Assembly: GCF_014655955.1 (NCBI RefSeq)
Contig: NZ_BNBO01000002.1
Span: 62,001-126,000, forward strand
Source of the DNA: Kitasatospora indigofera
Lineage (GTDB): Bacteria; Actinomycetota; Actinomycetes; Streptomycetales; Streptomycetaceae
DNA length: 64,000 nucleotides
Reading direction: 5' to 3'
In this document: positions 32,696-41,066 of the stretch, piece by piece
Position numbering within the stretch: position 1 is the first letter of the stretch
Layout: each line of letters starts with the position of its first letter
Translations under genes and position numbers: made by a program
Notes under the pieces: model-generated
The model's database searches: none
The model's input: the letters and a program-made list of their open reading frames with translations, nothing else
Told to the model about the DNA's origin: nothing

Positions 32696-32731
32696 AGGGC
32701 AGCGACCACGCGCATCACCGCCACCCTTCCG
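32696..32731 (+). pseudogene. remnant of the antitoxin gene start
   Basis: GCAGCGACCACGCGCATCAC followed by GCCACCCTTCCG matches the first codons of the antitoxin at 29589 (AATTRITVTLP), but the ATG has become AGG and homology stops after about eleven codons. Together with copy 2 it shows that the whole divergent junction was duplicated. Confidence 0.8.
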
Positions 32732-33333
32732 CGGAGAGCACCTTCGGCGTCCTGGCCGCCGCAGTCGGCCGCCGGCGCGGCGGCCGCCGGCCGGAACGCG
32801 TACCTGCTCCGGGCGCCCGTGCACGGCATGGCCGGTATCGAACTCACCCACCGGGACCGCACCGAGCTGCCCGGCCGGGCCGTCGCCCCCGACCGGGAGG
32901 GCGTCCACCTGGACGGTGTCCGGGCCCTGTGGAGCGGGCTCGGCCTGCACTGACGGCCCGGCGGCCCTGACCGGCCGGCGCCCTGCCCGCCCACCTCCGG
33001 CCGTACGCCCCCGTACGCCCGCACACCCGCACCCGCACCCCCGCACCCGCACCCCCGCTCCGGCCCGCTCCAGCCCGCTCCGGCCCCCGCCCACGCGCCC
33101 GCTGGCGTGCTGACGCCAGGCGAGCTCGCGCCAGCCGGATCCCTTGGCCCGGGACCTGGCGCCGGGTCAGGATGTCTGCAGAGAAAGCACCGCGGAAACG
33201 GAGCGGCGATTCACCGCCGCTCACCGCGCACCGGAATTCACGATCGCCTCCGCCGGCACAGCCATGCGTCCGGCCGGTCCGGCGGCACCACCGTCCCCGG
33301 GCGCCGATTGCAGATCATCCTGGAAAGGCCGAC
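32732..33333. other. region upstream of the biosynthetic operon, no supported gene
   Basis: A frame up to a TGA at 32953 contains RNAYLLRAPVHGMAG and HRDRTELPGRAV, with codon use like a real gene end, but no start or family is recognised; probably a gene remnant. 33000-33090 is simple sequence of CCGCACCC/CCGCTCCGG units. 33100-33333 presumably carries the promoter of the operon; base composition falls somewhat around 33160-33330. GGAAAGG lies before the ATG at 33334. Confidence 0.5.
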
Positions 33334-34542
33334 ATGTCCGTCTCCATTCTCGAAAACCAGCGGAACGCCGTACTCGACACCTTCGGGCAGAAGATCGACG
33401 AGCTGAAGGCCGGCGAGCTCTACCGGGAATTCCTCCCGGTCGGGCACCTGGCCGCCGACCGCGGCCACACCGGGTACCGCGGCCGGAAGGTCCAGGTCTG
33501 GTGCAGCAACGACTACCTGGGCATGAGCCAGCACCCCGAGGTCATCCAGGCCCAGATCGACTCCACGGGCAGGCACGGCACCGGCACCGGCGGGTCGCGG
33601 AACATCGCCGGCACCAGCACCGCGCACGTCGAGCTGGAGGACCGGCTGGCGGCCTGGCACGGCAAGGAGCGGGCGCTGGTCTTCTCCAGCGGATATGTCG
33701 CGAATTTCGAGACGCTGAGCACCCTGATCTCCGCGATCGACGGACTGGTGGTCTTCTCGGATTCGCTGAACCACCGTTCGCTGATCGAGGGAATCGTCCG
33801 GTCCGGTGCGAAGAAGCACGTGTTCGCGCACAACGACATGGCGGATCTCGAATCGAAGCTCGCCCTCTACGAGGCCGACCGCCCGAAGCTGATCGTCTTC
33901 GAGTCGGTGTACTCGATGGACGGTGACACCTCCCCGGTGTCCGCCGTCTTCGACCTGGCGGAGAAGTACAACGCGCTGACCTTCCTCGACGAGACCCACT
34001 CGATCGGGGTCCGCGGGCCGCTGGGCGCCGGGCTGAGCGCGGAGATCGACGACCACCGCGCGACCTTCGTCCAGGGGGTGTTCGGCAAGGCCATCGGCAC
34101 GGTCGGCGGCTACGTGGCCGGCCCGGACACGGCGCTGGACTACGTCCGCTCGTTCGCGCCGGGCTTCATCTTCACCACCGCGCTGCCGCAGGCCGCCATG
34201 GACGCCACCCTGCGGAGCCTGCGGCTCGTCCAGGAGGGCGACGCCCTGCGCGCCGAGCTGGCCGCCAAGACCGAGCTGATGAAGGCCGAACTGCGCTCCA
34301 GGGGAATCGACTTCATCGACGCGGACAGCCACCTGGTGCCGGTGATGGTGCCCGGCGGCGAGCGGGTGCGGCGGGTGTCGCGCCAGCTGCTGGAGGAGCA
34401 CGACATCTACGTCCAGCCGATCAACTTCCCGTCGGTGGCGCGCGGCGGAGAGCGGTTCCGGGTCACCGTCGCACCGTTCCGGACCCCCGAGCAGATCGCG
34501 AACTTCGCCGACGCCATGCAGAAGTGCCTTCAGGAGAACTGA
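33334..34542 (+). CDS. 5-aminolevulinate synthase-type alpha-oxoamine synthase (biosynthetic operon)
   Basis: A PLP enzyme of 402 aa that condenses an amino acid with an acyl-CoA with loss of CO2; ALA synthase uses glycine and succinyl-CoA. Motifs include VWCSNDYLGM, GTGTGGSRNIAGT, DETHSIG with Asp219 and His222, and the PLP Lys252 in GVFGKAIGTVGGY. Streptomycetes make haem from glutamyl-tRNA, so an ALAS-type gene here points to secondary metabolism, as in C5N-unit and alaremycin pathways. The ATG at 33334 has GGAAAGG 6 bases upstream. It is the first gene of the eight-gene run. Whether glycine or another amino acid is the substrate is unknown. Confidence 0.9.
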   Translation: MSVSILENQRNAVLDTFGQKIDELKAGELYREFLPVGHLAADRGHTGYRGRKVQVWCSNDYLGMSQHPEVIQAQIDSTGRHGTGTGGSRNIAGTSTAHVELEDRLAAWHGKERALVFSSGYVANFETLSTLISAIDGLVVFSDSLNHRSLIEGIVRSGAKKHVFAHNDMADLESKLALYEADRPKLIVFESVYSMDGDTSPVSAVFDLAEKYNALTFLDETHSIGVRGPLGAGLSAEIDDHRATFVQGVFGKAIGTVGGYVAGPDTALDYVRSFAPGFIFTTALPQAAMDATLRSLRLVQEGDALRAELAAKTELMKAELRSRGIDFIDADSHLVPVMVPGGERVRRVSRQLLEEHDIYVQPINFPSVARGGERFRVTVAPFRTPEQIANFADAMQKCLQEN

Positions 34543-34593
34543 AACCGAGCGCCGGGGCCGACGAGGGCCCCGGGGCACCCAACCGGAGGAACC

Positions 34594-35469
34594 ATGAACA
34601 TCACCGAGATCACCCCCTTCATCGGCCTGGAGCTGACCGGCGTCGGCTACGACGACCTGGTGCGGCCGGAGGTCTGGGAGCAGCTGGTCGAGGGCGTCCG
34701 CGAGCGTGAGCTGGTGGTCGTGCGCGGCATCGAGCTGACCCCGCTGCAGCAGATCGACCTGGCCTCCCGGCTGGGCCGGCCGGTGCCCTTCGTGATCAGC
34801 AAGTACCGCCACCCGGAGTTCGAGGAGATCATGATCTCCTCGAACGAGAAGAAGGGCGACAAGCCGATCGGCGTCGCCCGGGTCGGCAACTTCTGGCACC
34901 AGGACTCGTCCTTCGTGGCCGAGCCGGCGCCGTTCACCATGCTGCACGGCGTCAACGTGCCGTCCACCAGCGGCCACACCAAGTTCGCCAGCGCCGTCGA
35001 CGTGTACGACCGCCTGCCGGAGGAGTGGAAGGCCCGGCTCGCCGACCGGATCGGCGTGCACACCGTCGGCAAGCGGCTGCGCATCCGCCCGGAGCACGTC
35101 GGCCTGTCGGTCGCGGAGTTCAAGGCGCTGATCGACGTCGAGCACCCGAAGGTCGAGCACCCGCTGGTCTGCAAGGACGAGTACACCGGCCGGGAGTACG
35201 TCTACGGCTCCCGCGAGTACATGGACTCGGTGGCGGGCTTCGACCCCAACGAGAACGAGGCCTTCTTCACCCTGCTGGACGGGCTGATCCAGGACGAGGA
35301 GCGGGTCTACACCCACCGCTGGACCCAGAACGACCTGGTGATCTGGAAGACCCGGACCACCTACCACATCGCCACCGAGGTGGAGCCGGGCGTCGGCCGC
35401 ACCGTGCACCGGGTCAGCATCGAGGCCGTCGACGCCGAGGTGCAGCTGGTCGAAGAAGAGGTTCAGTGA
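34594..35469 (+). CDS. TauD/TfdA-family Fe(II)/2-oxoglutarate dioxygenase
   Basis: A 291-aa non-haem iron oxygenase. The facial triad is His102-x-Asp104 (FWHQDSSF) and His258 (TTYHIATE), and Arg273 in TVHRVSIE would bind 2-oxoglutarate. The family hydroxylates, desaturates or rearranges amino-acid-like substrates; isonitrile-forming ScoE-type enzymes also belong to it. It lies 51 bases after the ALAS-type gene (GGAGG before the ATG) and its stop overlaps the KAS III start by 4 bases. It likely acts on a small carboxylate or an amino-ketone intermediate (inferred). Confidence 0.9.
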   Translation: MNITEITPFIGLELTGVGYDDLVRPEVWEQLVEGVRERELVVVRGIELTPLQQIDLASRLGRPVPFVISKYRHPEFEEIMISSNEKKGDKPIGVARVGNFWHQDSSFVAEPAPFTMLHGVNVPSTSGHTKFASAVDVYDRLPEEWKARLADRIGVHTVGKRLRIRPEHVGLSVAEFKALIDVEHPKVEHPLVCKDEYTGREYVYGSREYMDSVAGFDPNENEAFFTLLDGLIQDEERVYTHRWTQNDLVIWKTRTTYHIATEVEPGVGRTVHRVSIEAVDAEVQLVEEEVQ

Positions 35470-36425
35470 GCGGCATCGCCGACCTCGCCGTGAGCTTCCC
35501 CCGGGGGCGGGCCGACGTGCGGGAGATGCACGCCGCCTCCGGGGTCCCGGTGGCCGACATCCTGGCGATCACCCACACCGAGGGCTTCCCGGCGCTGGCC
35601 GACGGGGAGCAGGCCTGGGAGCTGGCGCTGACCGCGGCCCGGGAGCTGCTGGGCCGCCACCCGGTGGACGTGGACGAGATCCGGTACGTCGTCGTGGCCG
35701 GCTCCGGCCAGTGGGACCGCCCGTTCTGGTCGCCCGCCGCCAAGGTGGCGCACGAGCTGGGGATCCGGCGGGCGCACTGCTTCGAGGTGACGAACTTCTG
35801 CAACGCCGGGATGGCCGCGCTGAAGATCGTCGCCGACCGGGTCGAGCTGGACGGCGGCGGCTACGGGCTGGTGCTGGTCGGCGACCGGCTCAGCCGGATG
35901 GTCGACTACACCGACCCGGCGTCCAAGGCGCTGTTCAACTTCGGCGACGCGGCGGGCGCGATGCTGGTCGGGCCGGGGCGCGGCGCCTTCACGGTGCTGC
36001 ACAGCGAGATGCGCACCGATCCCAGCTGGTCCGACTACTACGCGGGCGAGCACCGGGGCGACCGGGTGGCGATCCGCCGCGCGGCGCACCGCAGCGGCCT
36101 GGCCGCCGCGTACGTGCAGAACTTCACCACGCTGATCGGGCGGACGCTGGACGCGGTGGGGGCGAAACTCCCGGACGTCGCACACCTGTTGATCAACCAG
36201 GGCGACCGGGACATGCACGAGCGGCTGCTGCGCGAGCTGGACCTCCCGGCGGAGAAGAGCGTCTTCAACTACCACCGGTTCGGGCACATGGGCGGGACGG
36301 ACACCCTGATCGCCCTCCAGGACCTGCGGGAGCAGCGGAAGCTGCGGCCCGGCGACCTGATCATTCTGGCCACCAGCGCGATGGGCTTCAGCTGGGGCAT
36401 CACGGCTTTGGAGTATCACGAATGA
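35466..36425 (+). CDS. KAS III (FabH-like) enzyme with altered catalytic triad
   Basis: A 319-aa thiolase-fold protein. The nucleophile is Cys112 (FEVTNFCNAGMAAL) and the fold marks VLVGDRLSRMVDYTD and FGDAAGAML are clear. The catalytic His of HQAN is Asn244 here (INQGD), and the Asn of the third motif is His274 (FGHMGGTD). Elongating FabH keeps Cys-His-Asn; changes of this kind are known in KAS III relatives that transfer acyl groups to O or N, or that start pathways (PqsC, DpsC and CerJ differ in their own ways). It starts at GTG overlapping the dioxygenase stop and ends in an ATGA overlap with the next gene. Confidence 0.88.
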   Translation: MSGIADLAVSFPRGRADVREMHAASGVPVADILAITHTEGFPALADGEQAWELALTAARELLGRHPVDVDEIRYVVVAGSGQWDRPFWSPAAKVAHELGIRRAHCFEVTNFCNAGMAALKIVADRVELDGGGYGLVLVGDRLSRMVDYTDPASKALFNFGDAAGAMLVGPGRGAFTVLHSEMRTDPSWSDYYAGEHRGDRVAIRRAAHRSGLAAAYVQNFTTLIGRTLDAVGAKLPDVAHLLINQGDRDMHERLLRELDLPAEKSVFNYHRFGHMGGTDTLIALQDLREQRKLRPGDLIILATSAMGFSWGITALEYHE

Positions 36426-37681
36426 AGATCCTGGTGATGAATCAGGTCCCCTACCGCAAGATCCAGTACCACCTGGGGATCGACCACGAGCAGCACGACG
36501 TGACGTACGTCTGCGGCCCGGTCGGCGACGCGCAGCTGCCCGCCGGCCTGCGCTGCGAGCGGCTGCTGATCGACCCGGCGCTGGACCTCACCGAGCAGGT
36601 GATCGCCCGGACCTCGCGGGCGGACGGGTTCGAGCAGGTGCTGGCCCTGTCGGAGTCCGGGATCCTCGGCGCCCACCGGATCCGCGAGCACCTGGGCGTT
36701 CCCGGGCCCTCGCTGGCGCAGTTGGAGAAGGTCCGCGACAAGGTCGCGATGAAGCAGGCCCTGGTGGAGGCCGGCGTGCGCCACCCGCGCTTCGTCGCCG
36801 CGCCCCCGGCCTGCGGCCCGCTGCCCTGGACCGGCCGGACGGTGGTCAAGCCCCGCCAGGGGGCCTCCAGCGAGGGGGTCAGCATCCACCCGACCGCGCG
36901 GGAGGCGCTCGCCTTCTACCGCGCGCTGCCCGACCCGGGCGAGTACCAGCTGGAGGAGTACGTCGAGGGCGAGCTGTTCCACGCCGACGGGCTGGTGAGC
37001 GACGGGACGGTGCTGGAGCTGGTGGTCAGCCGGTACATCGGCAAGCCGGTCGACTTCGCGCACGGCGCGCCGGTCGGCTCCAGCCAGCTGCCGTTCGAGG
37101 AGAGGTACCACGCCTTCGTGGCCCGGGCGGTGGCGGCGCTCGGGATCGAGCAGGGCTGCCTGCACCTGGAGTTCTTCGAGACCGCCGAGGGTGAACTGGT
37201 CTTCCTGGAGGTGGCCAACCGGCTCGGCGGCGGCGGCATCGTCGACTCGCACCTGCGGCACACCGGCGTCCACCTGCCCTCGCACGAGATCGCCGTCCGG
37301 CTGGGCTTCGAGCGGCCGGAGCCGGCCGCGCCCAGCGGGCGCCACCACGGGTTCCTGATCTTTCCCGGTCACCAGCTGGCGCCGGGCGCCCGCACGGTGG
37401 TGTCGATCCCGGAGCACCTGCGCGAGCACCCGTGCGTGGACCGGCTGCACCTGCTGGAGCAGTCCGAGGGGGCGGCGCCGGTGCCGGGCGCCATCTCGTA
37501 CCAGGAGTGGGAGGTCCCGGTGTTCATCGAGGCCTCGCACCCGGACCCGGCCGTGGTGGCCGGCTTCCTGACCGAGTGCGCCCGGGCCGTCACGGTCACC
37601 GAACTGCCCGCCCACGAACTGCCCGCCGACGAACCGGCCGGAGCCGGCGAGCCGCGCGTGCTCGAAGGGGCCGCGGCATGA
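36422..37681 (+). CDS. ATP-grasp carboxylate-amine ligase
   Basis: A 419-aa ligase. N-terminal alpha/beta domain (about 1-100), then the ATP-grasp core: VRDKVAMKQALVEAG, VVKPRQGASSEGV (ATP lysine and glycine-rich loop), LEEYVEGELFHADG and the Mg-binding block LHLEFFETAEGELVFLEVANRLGGGG. Such enzymes join a carboxylate, activated as acyl phosphate, to an amine. The C-terminal 100 residues are specific to this branch and end in a Glu/Ala/Pro tail. It overlaps both neighbours by 4 bases. In this operon it would join the amino-ketone product or an amino acid to an acid; the partners are not known. Confidence 0.9.
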   Translation: MKILVMNQVPYRKIQYHLGIDHEQHDVTYVCGPVGDAQLPAGLRCERLLIDPALDLTEQVIARTSRADGFEQVLALSESGILGAHRIREHLGVPGPSLAQLEKVRDKVAMKQALVEAGVRHPRFVAAPPACGPLPWTGRTVVKPRQGASSEGVSIHPTAREALAFYRALPDPGEYQLEEYVEGELFHADGLVSDGTVLELVVSRYIGKPVDFAHGAPVGSSQLPFEERYHAFVARAVAALGIEQGCLHLEFFETAEGELVFLEVANRLGGGGIVDSHLRHTGVHLPSHEIAVRLGFERPEPAAPSGRHHGFLIFPGHQLAPGARTVVSIPEHLREHPCVDRLHLLEQSEGAAPVPGAISYQEWEVPVFIEASHPDPAVVAGFLTECARAVTVTELPAHELPADEPAGAGEPRVLEGAAA

Positions 37682-39618
37682 GCGCCACCCGCTGGTACCC
37701 GACCGACCTGCTGCTCGCGGTCGAGCACGCCGAACGGCTGCTCGCCGGGGGCCCGGACTCGGAGCTCGCCCGGCTGCTGGCCGGCGCCGGCCTGTCCGGC
37801 CTGGGCGGCCTGTTCGCCTCGGCCGGGTTCGCCGAGGGCCTCGACGAGCTGTTCGACGGCCTCAGCCAGTACCCGTGGCAGCCCCTCGTCGACACCGACG
37901 ACGTGGTGGAGTTCTCGCCGCTCGGCACGGTGGTGCTGGACGACCGCCGCCCGGGCAACACCCTGCGCGGCCTGCTGCTCGGCTGGGCGACCGGCAACGA
38001 GGTGGTGATCCGCGGTGACCGGCAGGAGTTCTGGGCCGCGCTGACCGCCCTGCTGCGGGAGCCGGGGTTCCCGCTGCCGCCGAGCCGGACGGTCCCGCCG
38101 GGCACCGACGTCCCCGGCGGGCACCCGGTGCTGGTGCCCGACCTGCTGCCCAGCGAGGACTGGGCGGACGAGGCGCTGTACGCCGCCGCCGGGACGGCGG
38201 GCGTGCCGGTGCTGCGGATCCGGGTGGACGCCGGCGGGCGCGCCGGCACCGGCGGCCCGTTCGCCGGGGACGTGCTGCGGCTGGACTGCCGCTCCGGCTG
38301 GGCCGGCGCCCTCCAGCACCGCACCTACCTCCGGGGCACCCGGCTCTCCGACGCCCGCGGCGCGGACACCGCCCAGGAGGACGGCCGGATCGCCGCCCGC
38401 CTGCGCTACCTGGTCGAGCGGGCCCGCCGTACCCCGTACTACCGTGACCTGCCCCGGATCGACGAGCGGTCCGACCTGCGACGGCTGCCGGTGCTGGAGA
38501 AGTCCGCCCTGGAGCAGCACTCGCTGCCGGCCGCCCGCGGCCTGTGCAGCGGCGACCGCCCGAGCGGCGAGGTGCTGCGCAGCGGGGCGACCACCGGCCC
38601 GCCGCGCTACATCGTGTACTCGCGCACGGACTGGGACAACATGGTGCGCGAGGCCGTCCCGCTGTTCTACGCGCTGGGGGTGCGGCCGGGCGACCGGGTG
38701 ATCAACTCGCTGTTCGGCGGCGGCCTGTACGGCGGTCTGATCACCAGCAGCAGCGAGCTGTCCCGGATGCCGGTGGAGGCGTACAGCACCGCGCAGATGA
38801 TCACCGCGGACGATGTGCTGATGCTGACCCGCAGCTTCTCGGCGAACGTCGTCCTGGGCCAGCCGGCGCTGCTGCTGCCGGTGCTGCGCGACGCCAAGGC
38901 GCGCGAGCCCGGGCTGCGGATCGAGAAGGTGCTGTACGGCGGCACCCCGATGACGGAGTCCGACAAGCGGTGGCTGCGCGAGGAGCTGGGCACCACGGTC
39001 GTCTCCAGCATCCTGGCAGCCAACGACGGCGCACAGCTGGGCTACCAGTGCGGCGACCTGGCGGGCACCCTGCACCACCTGTGCGACGACTACAACCTGA
39101 TCGAGGTGGTGGACGGGCAGGGCCGCCCGGTGCCCGACGGCGAGCCGGGCGAGCTTCTGGTCACCAGCATGCAGAAGTTCGAGGGCCCGCTGATCCGCTA
39201 CCGGATCGGCGACCTGGGCCGGATCTTCCCGCACGAGTGCGGCTGCGGGGTGAGCGGCCGGGTGCTGGAGTACCTCGGGCGCTCGGACGGCCAGATCAAG
39301 GTGAAGGGCCGGACCGTCCTCTACGGCGAGATCATGGCCGAGCTGGCCCGGTTCGAGGTGTCGCAGCTCCAGGTGGAGATCGACTCGCGGGGCGGCCGGG
39401 AGCGGGTGACCGTCCGTACCGAGTCGCCCGGGAAGCTGGACCCGGACGAGCTGCGCGACCACCTGAAGGACCGCTTCGAGGTGCTCAGCGACCACCACTC
39501 CTTCGACGAGTCGCTCGACGTCTTCGAGTTCACCGTGGAGTGCCACCCCGAGGGCGGCCTGCCCCGGAACGCCGTCAGCGGCAAGATCAAGACCGTGATC
39601 GACCTCCGGCTGCGGTAG
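37678..39618 (+). CDS. LuxC-like / PaaK-like fusion: acyl-activating enzyme with truncated reductase-type domain
   Basis: A 646-aa fusion. Residues about 1-270 look like the N-terminal half of a LuxC/aldehyde-dehydrogenase domain (SPLGTVVLDDRRPGNTLRG, then LLLGWATGNEVVIRG), but I see no catalytic-Cys region. Residues about 275-646 are a PaaK/LuxE-type AMP-forming ligase: RSGATTGPPRY (about 301), GGTPMTESDKRWL, YRIGDLGR (about 508) and GRSDGQIKVKG with Lys541/543. In bacterial bioluminescence LuxC and LuxE reduce fatty acids together, and EhpF/EhpG pairs do so in phenazine pathways. Here the two parts are in one chain with half of the reductase apparently missing. The protein probably activates a carboxylate as acyl-adenylate. 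Confidence 0.82.
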   Translation: MSATRWYPTDLLLAVEHAERLLAGGPDSELARLLAGAGLSGLGGLFASAGFAEGLDELFDGLSQYPWQPLVDTDDVVEFSPLGTVVLDDRRPGNTLRGLLLGWATGNEVVIRGDRQEFWAALTALLREPGFPLPPSRTVPPGTDVPGGHPVLVPDLLPSEDWADEALYAAAGTAGVPVLRIRVDAGGRAGTGGPFAGDVLRLDCRSGWAGALQHRTYLRGTRLSDARGADTAQEDGRIAARLRYLVERARRTPYYRDLPRIDERSDLRRLPVLEKSALEQHSLPAARGLCSGDRPSGEVLRSGATTGPPRYIVYSRTDWDNMVREAVPLFYALGVRPGDRVINSLFGGGLYGGLITSSSELSRMPVEAYSTAQMITADDVLMLTRSFSANVVLGQPALLLPVLRDAKAREPGLRIEKVLYGGTPMTESDKRWLREELGTTVVSSILAANDGAQLGYQCGDLAGTLHHLCDDYNLIEVVDGQGRPVPDGEPGELLVTSMQKFEGPLIRYRIGDLGRIFPHECGCGVSGRVLEYLGRSDGQIKVKGRTVLYGEIMAELARFEVSQLQVEIDSRGGRERVTVRTESPGKLDPDELRDHLKDRFEVLSDHHSFDESLDVFEFTVECHPEGGLPRNAVSGKIKTVIDLRLR

Positions 39619-39678
39619 CCCACCGCCCCCTCGCCGTACGCTCCCCGCCCGCGGGCCGGACGCAGAAATGGAAAACCC

Positions 39679-41064
39679 GTGACTGACCGCATGACTCGCT
39701 TGTTCAACCAGGAACTGGCCCGGCCGGGGAGCCCGCTGCGCGGCATCGACCTCGGCTCCGGCCGGTTCCCCGAACTGACCGGCCTCGGCTACCGGTACCT
39801 CTCGCGGCCGATGTTCTTCGGCGAGGGGGAGATGCGCCGCTTCGAGGCCGACCTGCTCGGCGTGGTGGACCTGCTGACCTCGCTGCCCGGGCGGTTCTTC
39901 GACGGCGACGCCGGGCGGGTCTGCCGGGCGCTCGGCGTCGACCCGGCCAAGGCCGAACTGGTCGGCGGCTTCGGCAAGGAGCGGCCGGCCCGGTTCGGGC
40001 GGGTCGACGCCTACCACGACGGCGAGTCGCTGAAGATCCTGGAGTTCAACGCCTCCAGCCAGACCGGCGGTCAGGAGTGGGTCGGCCCGGCGGCGGCCGC
40101 GCTGCTGGAGTTCGAGGGCTTCCGCTCGTTCGCGGGGCGGCACGGGCTGCACCACCTGGACACCACCGCGCTGCTCGCCGGGGCGCTGCGCGCGGCCGGC
40201 GCCGCCGTCTCCGCGCCCGAACCGGTGGTGGCGCTGATCGAGGGCCCCGGCGGGATGGCCGCCTACGGGCACGCCTGGCGTCCGCTGCAACGGCTGCTGC
40301 GCGCCGAGGGCCTGGACTGCCACCTCGGGGAGATCGGCGACCTGCGGGTGCGCGGCGGCAAGGTCCTGCTCGGCGAGGTGACGGTCGACGTGGTCTACCG
40401 CCTCTTCGACCTCGACCAGGTGGTCGGCCATCCGCAGGGCCGGGAGCTGGCCGGGCAGTTGCGCGACGCCCACCAGGACGGCCGGGTGGCGCTCTGGAGC
40501 CCGCTGGAGACCGACCTGAACGCCAACAAGCGCTGGATGGCCTACCTCTCCGACCCCCGGCTGCGCTCCCACCTCTCCACCGAGGAGCGGCGGTTGGTCG
40601 ACCGGGTGCTGCCCTGGACCAGGGCACTGACCCCCGGGGACACGGCCCACGGCCGCGAGCTGCTGGAGCTGTGCCGCGAGCGCCGCGAGCACCTGATCCT
40701 GAAGCTGGACGAGAGCTTCGCCAGCCAGGGCATCACCTGCGGCTGGCTGGTGGACGACCGGCGGTGGGAGCAGGCACTGCGTCGGGCCGCCTCGGTGGGG
40801 GCGGTCGTGCAGGAGCGGGTGGTGCCCCGGCAGGAGCCGGTGTTCGACCCGGCCACCGGCCGGACCGAACCGTGGGACTCCTGCCTCGGCCTGTACTGGA
40901 TGCCCAGCGGCTTCGCCGGCGGCGGCGCCCGGCTGGTGCCCTCGGGCCGGCCGTTCACGCTGGAGGCCGAGCACAAGCGGCTGGCCGGGATCTACCTGTA
41001 CCCCGACGCCGTGACCCCGGGCACCGTGACCCCCGGCACCGACGACCGGACCGGGGGGAGCTGA
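39679..41064 (+). CDS. second ATP-grasp-like ligase (glutathionylspermidine-synthase-like)
   Basis: A 461-aa protein starting at GTG with GGAAAA upstream. The order LKILEFNASSQTGGQEW (about 115-135), VALIEGPG, RKVLLGEV-type strand, TDLNANKRWMAYLSD, LILKLDESFASQGITCGWL and VQERVVP suggests the ATP-grasp fold in the circularly permuted or YgiC/GspS-like arrangement. These enzymes make amide bonds between a carboxylate and an amine. It is separated from the previous gene by 60 bases and precedes the exporter by 2 bases. Two unlike ATP-grasp ligases in one operon suggest two amide bonds in the product. The family call is moderate. Confidence 0.72.
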   Translation: MTDRMTRLFNQELARPGSPLRGIDLGSGRFPELTGLGYRYLSRPMFFGEGEMRRFEADLLGVVDLLTSLPGRFFDGDAGRVCRALGVDPAKAELVGGFGKERPARFGRVDAYHDGESLKILEFNASSQTGGQEWVGPAAAALLEFEGFRSFAGRHGLHHLDTTALLAGALRAAGAAVSAPEPVVALIEGPGGMAAYGHAWRPLQRLLRAEGLDCHLGEIGDLRVRGGKVLLGEVTVDVVYRLFDLDQVVGHPQGRELAGQLRDAHQDGRVALWSPLETDLNANKRWMAYLSDPRLRSHLSTEERRLVDRVLPWTRALTPGDTAHGRELLELCRERREHLILKLDESFASQGITCGWLVDDRRWEQALRRAASVGAVVQERVVPRQEPVFDPATGRTEPWDSCLGLYWMPSGFAGGGARLVPSGRPFTLEAEHKRLAGIYLYPDAVTPGTVTPGTDDRTGGS

Positions 41065-41066
41065 CC

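Noticed and set aside
34594-35469. Isonitrile-forming (ScoE-type) enzyme
   Set aside because: Same TauD superfamily, but the companion acyl-ACP ligase, thioesterase and NRPS of isonitrile lipopeptide clusters are missing.
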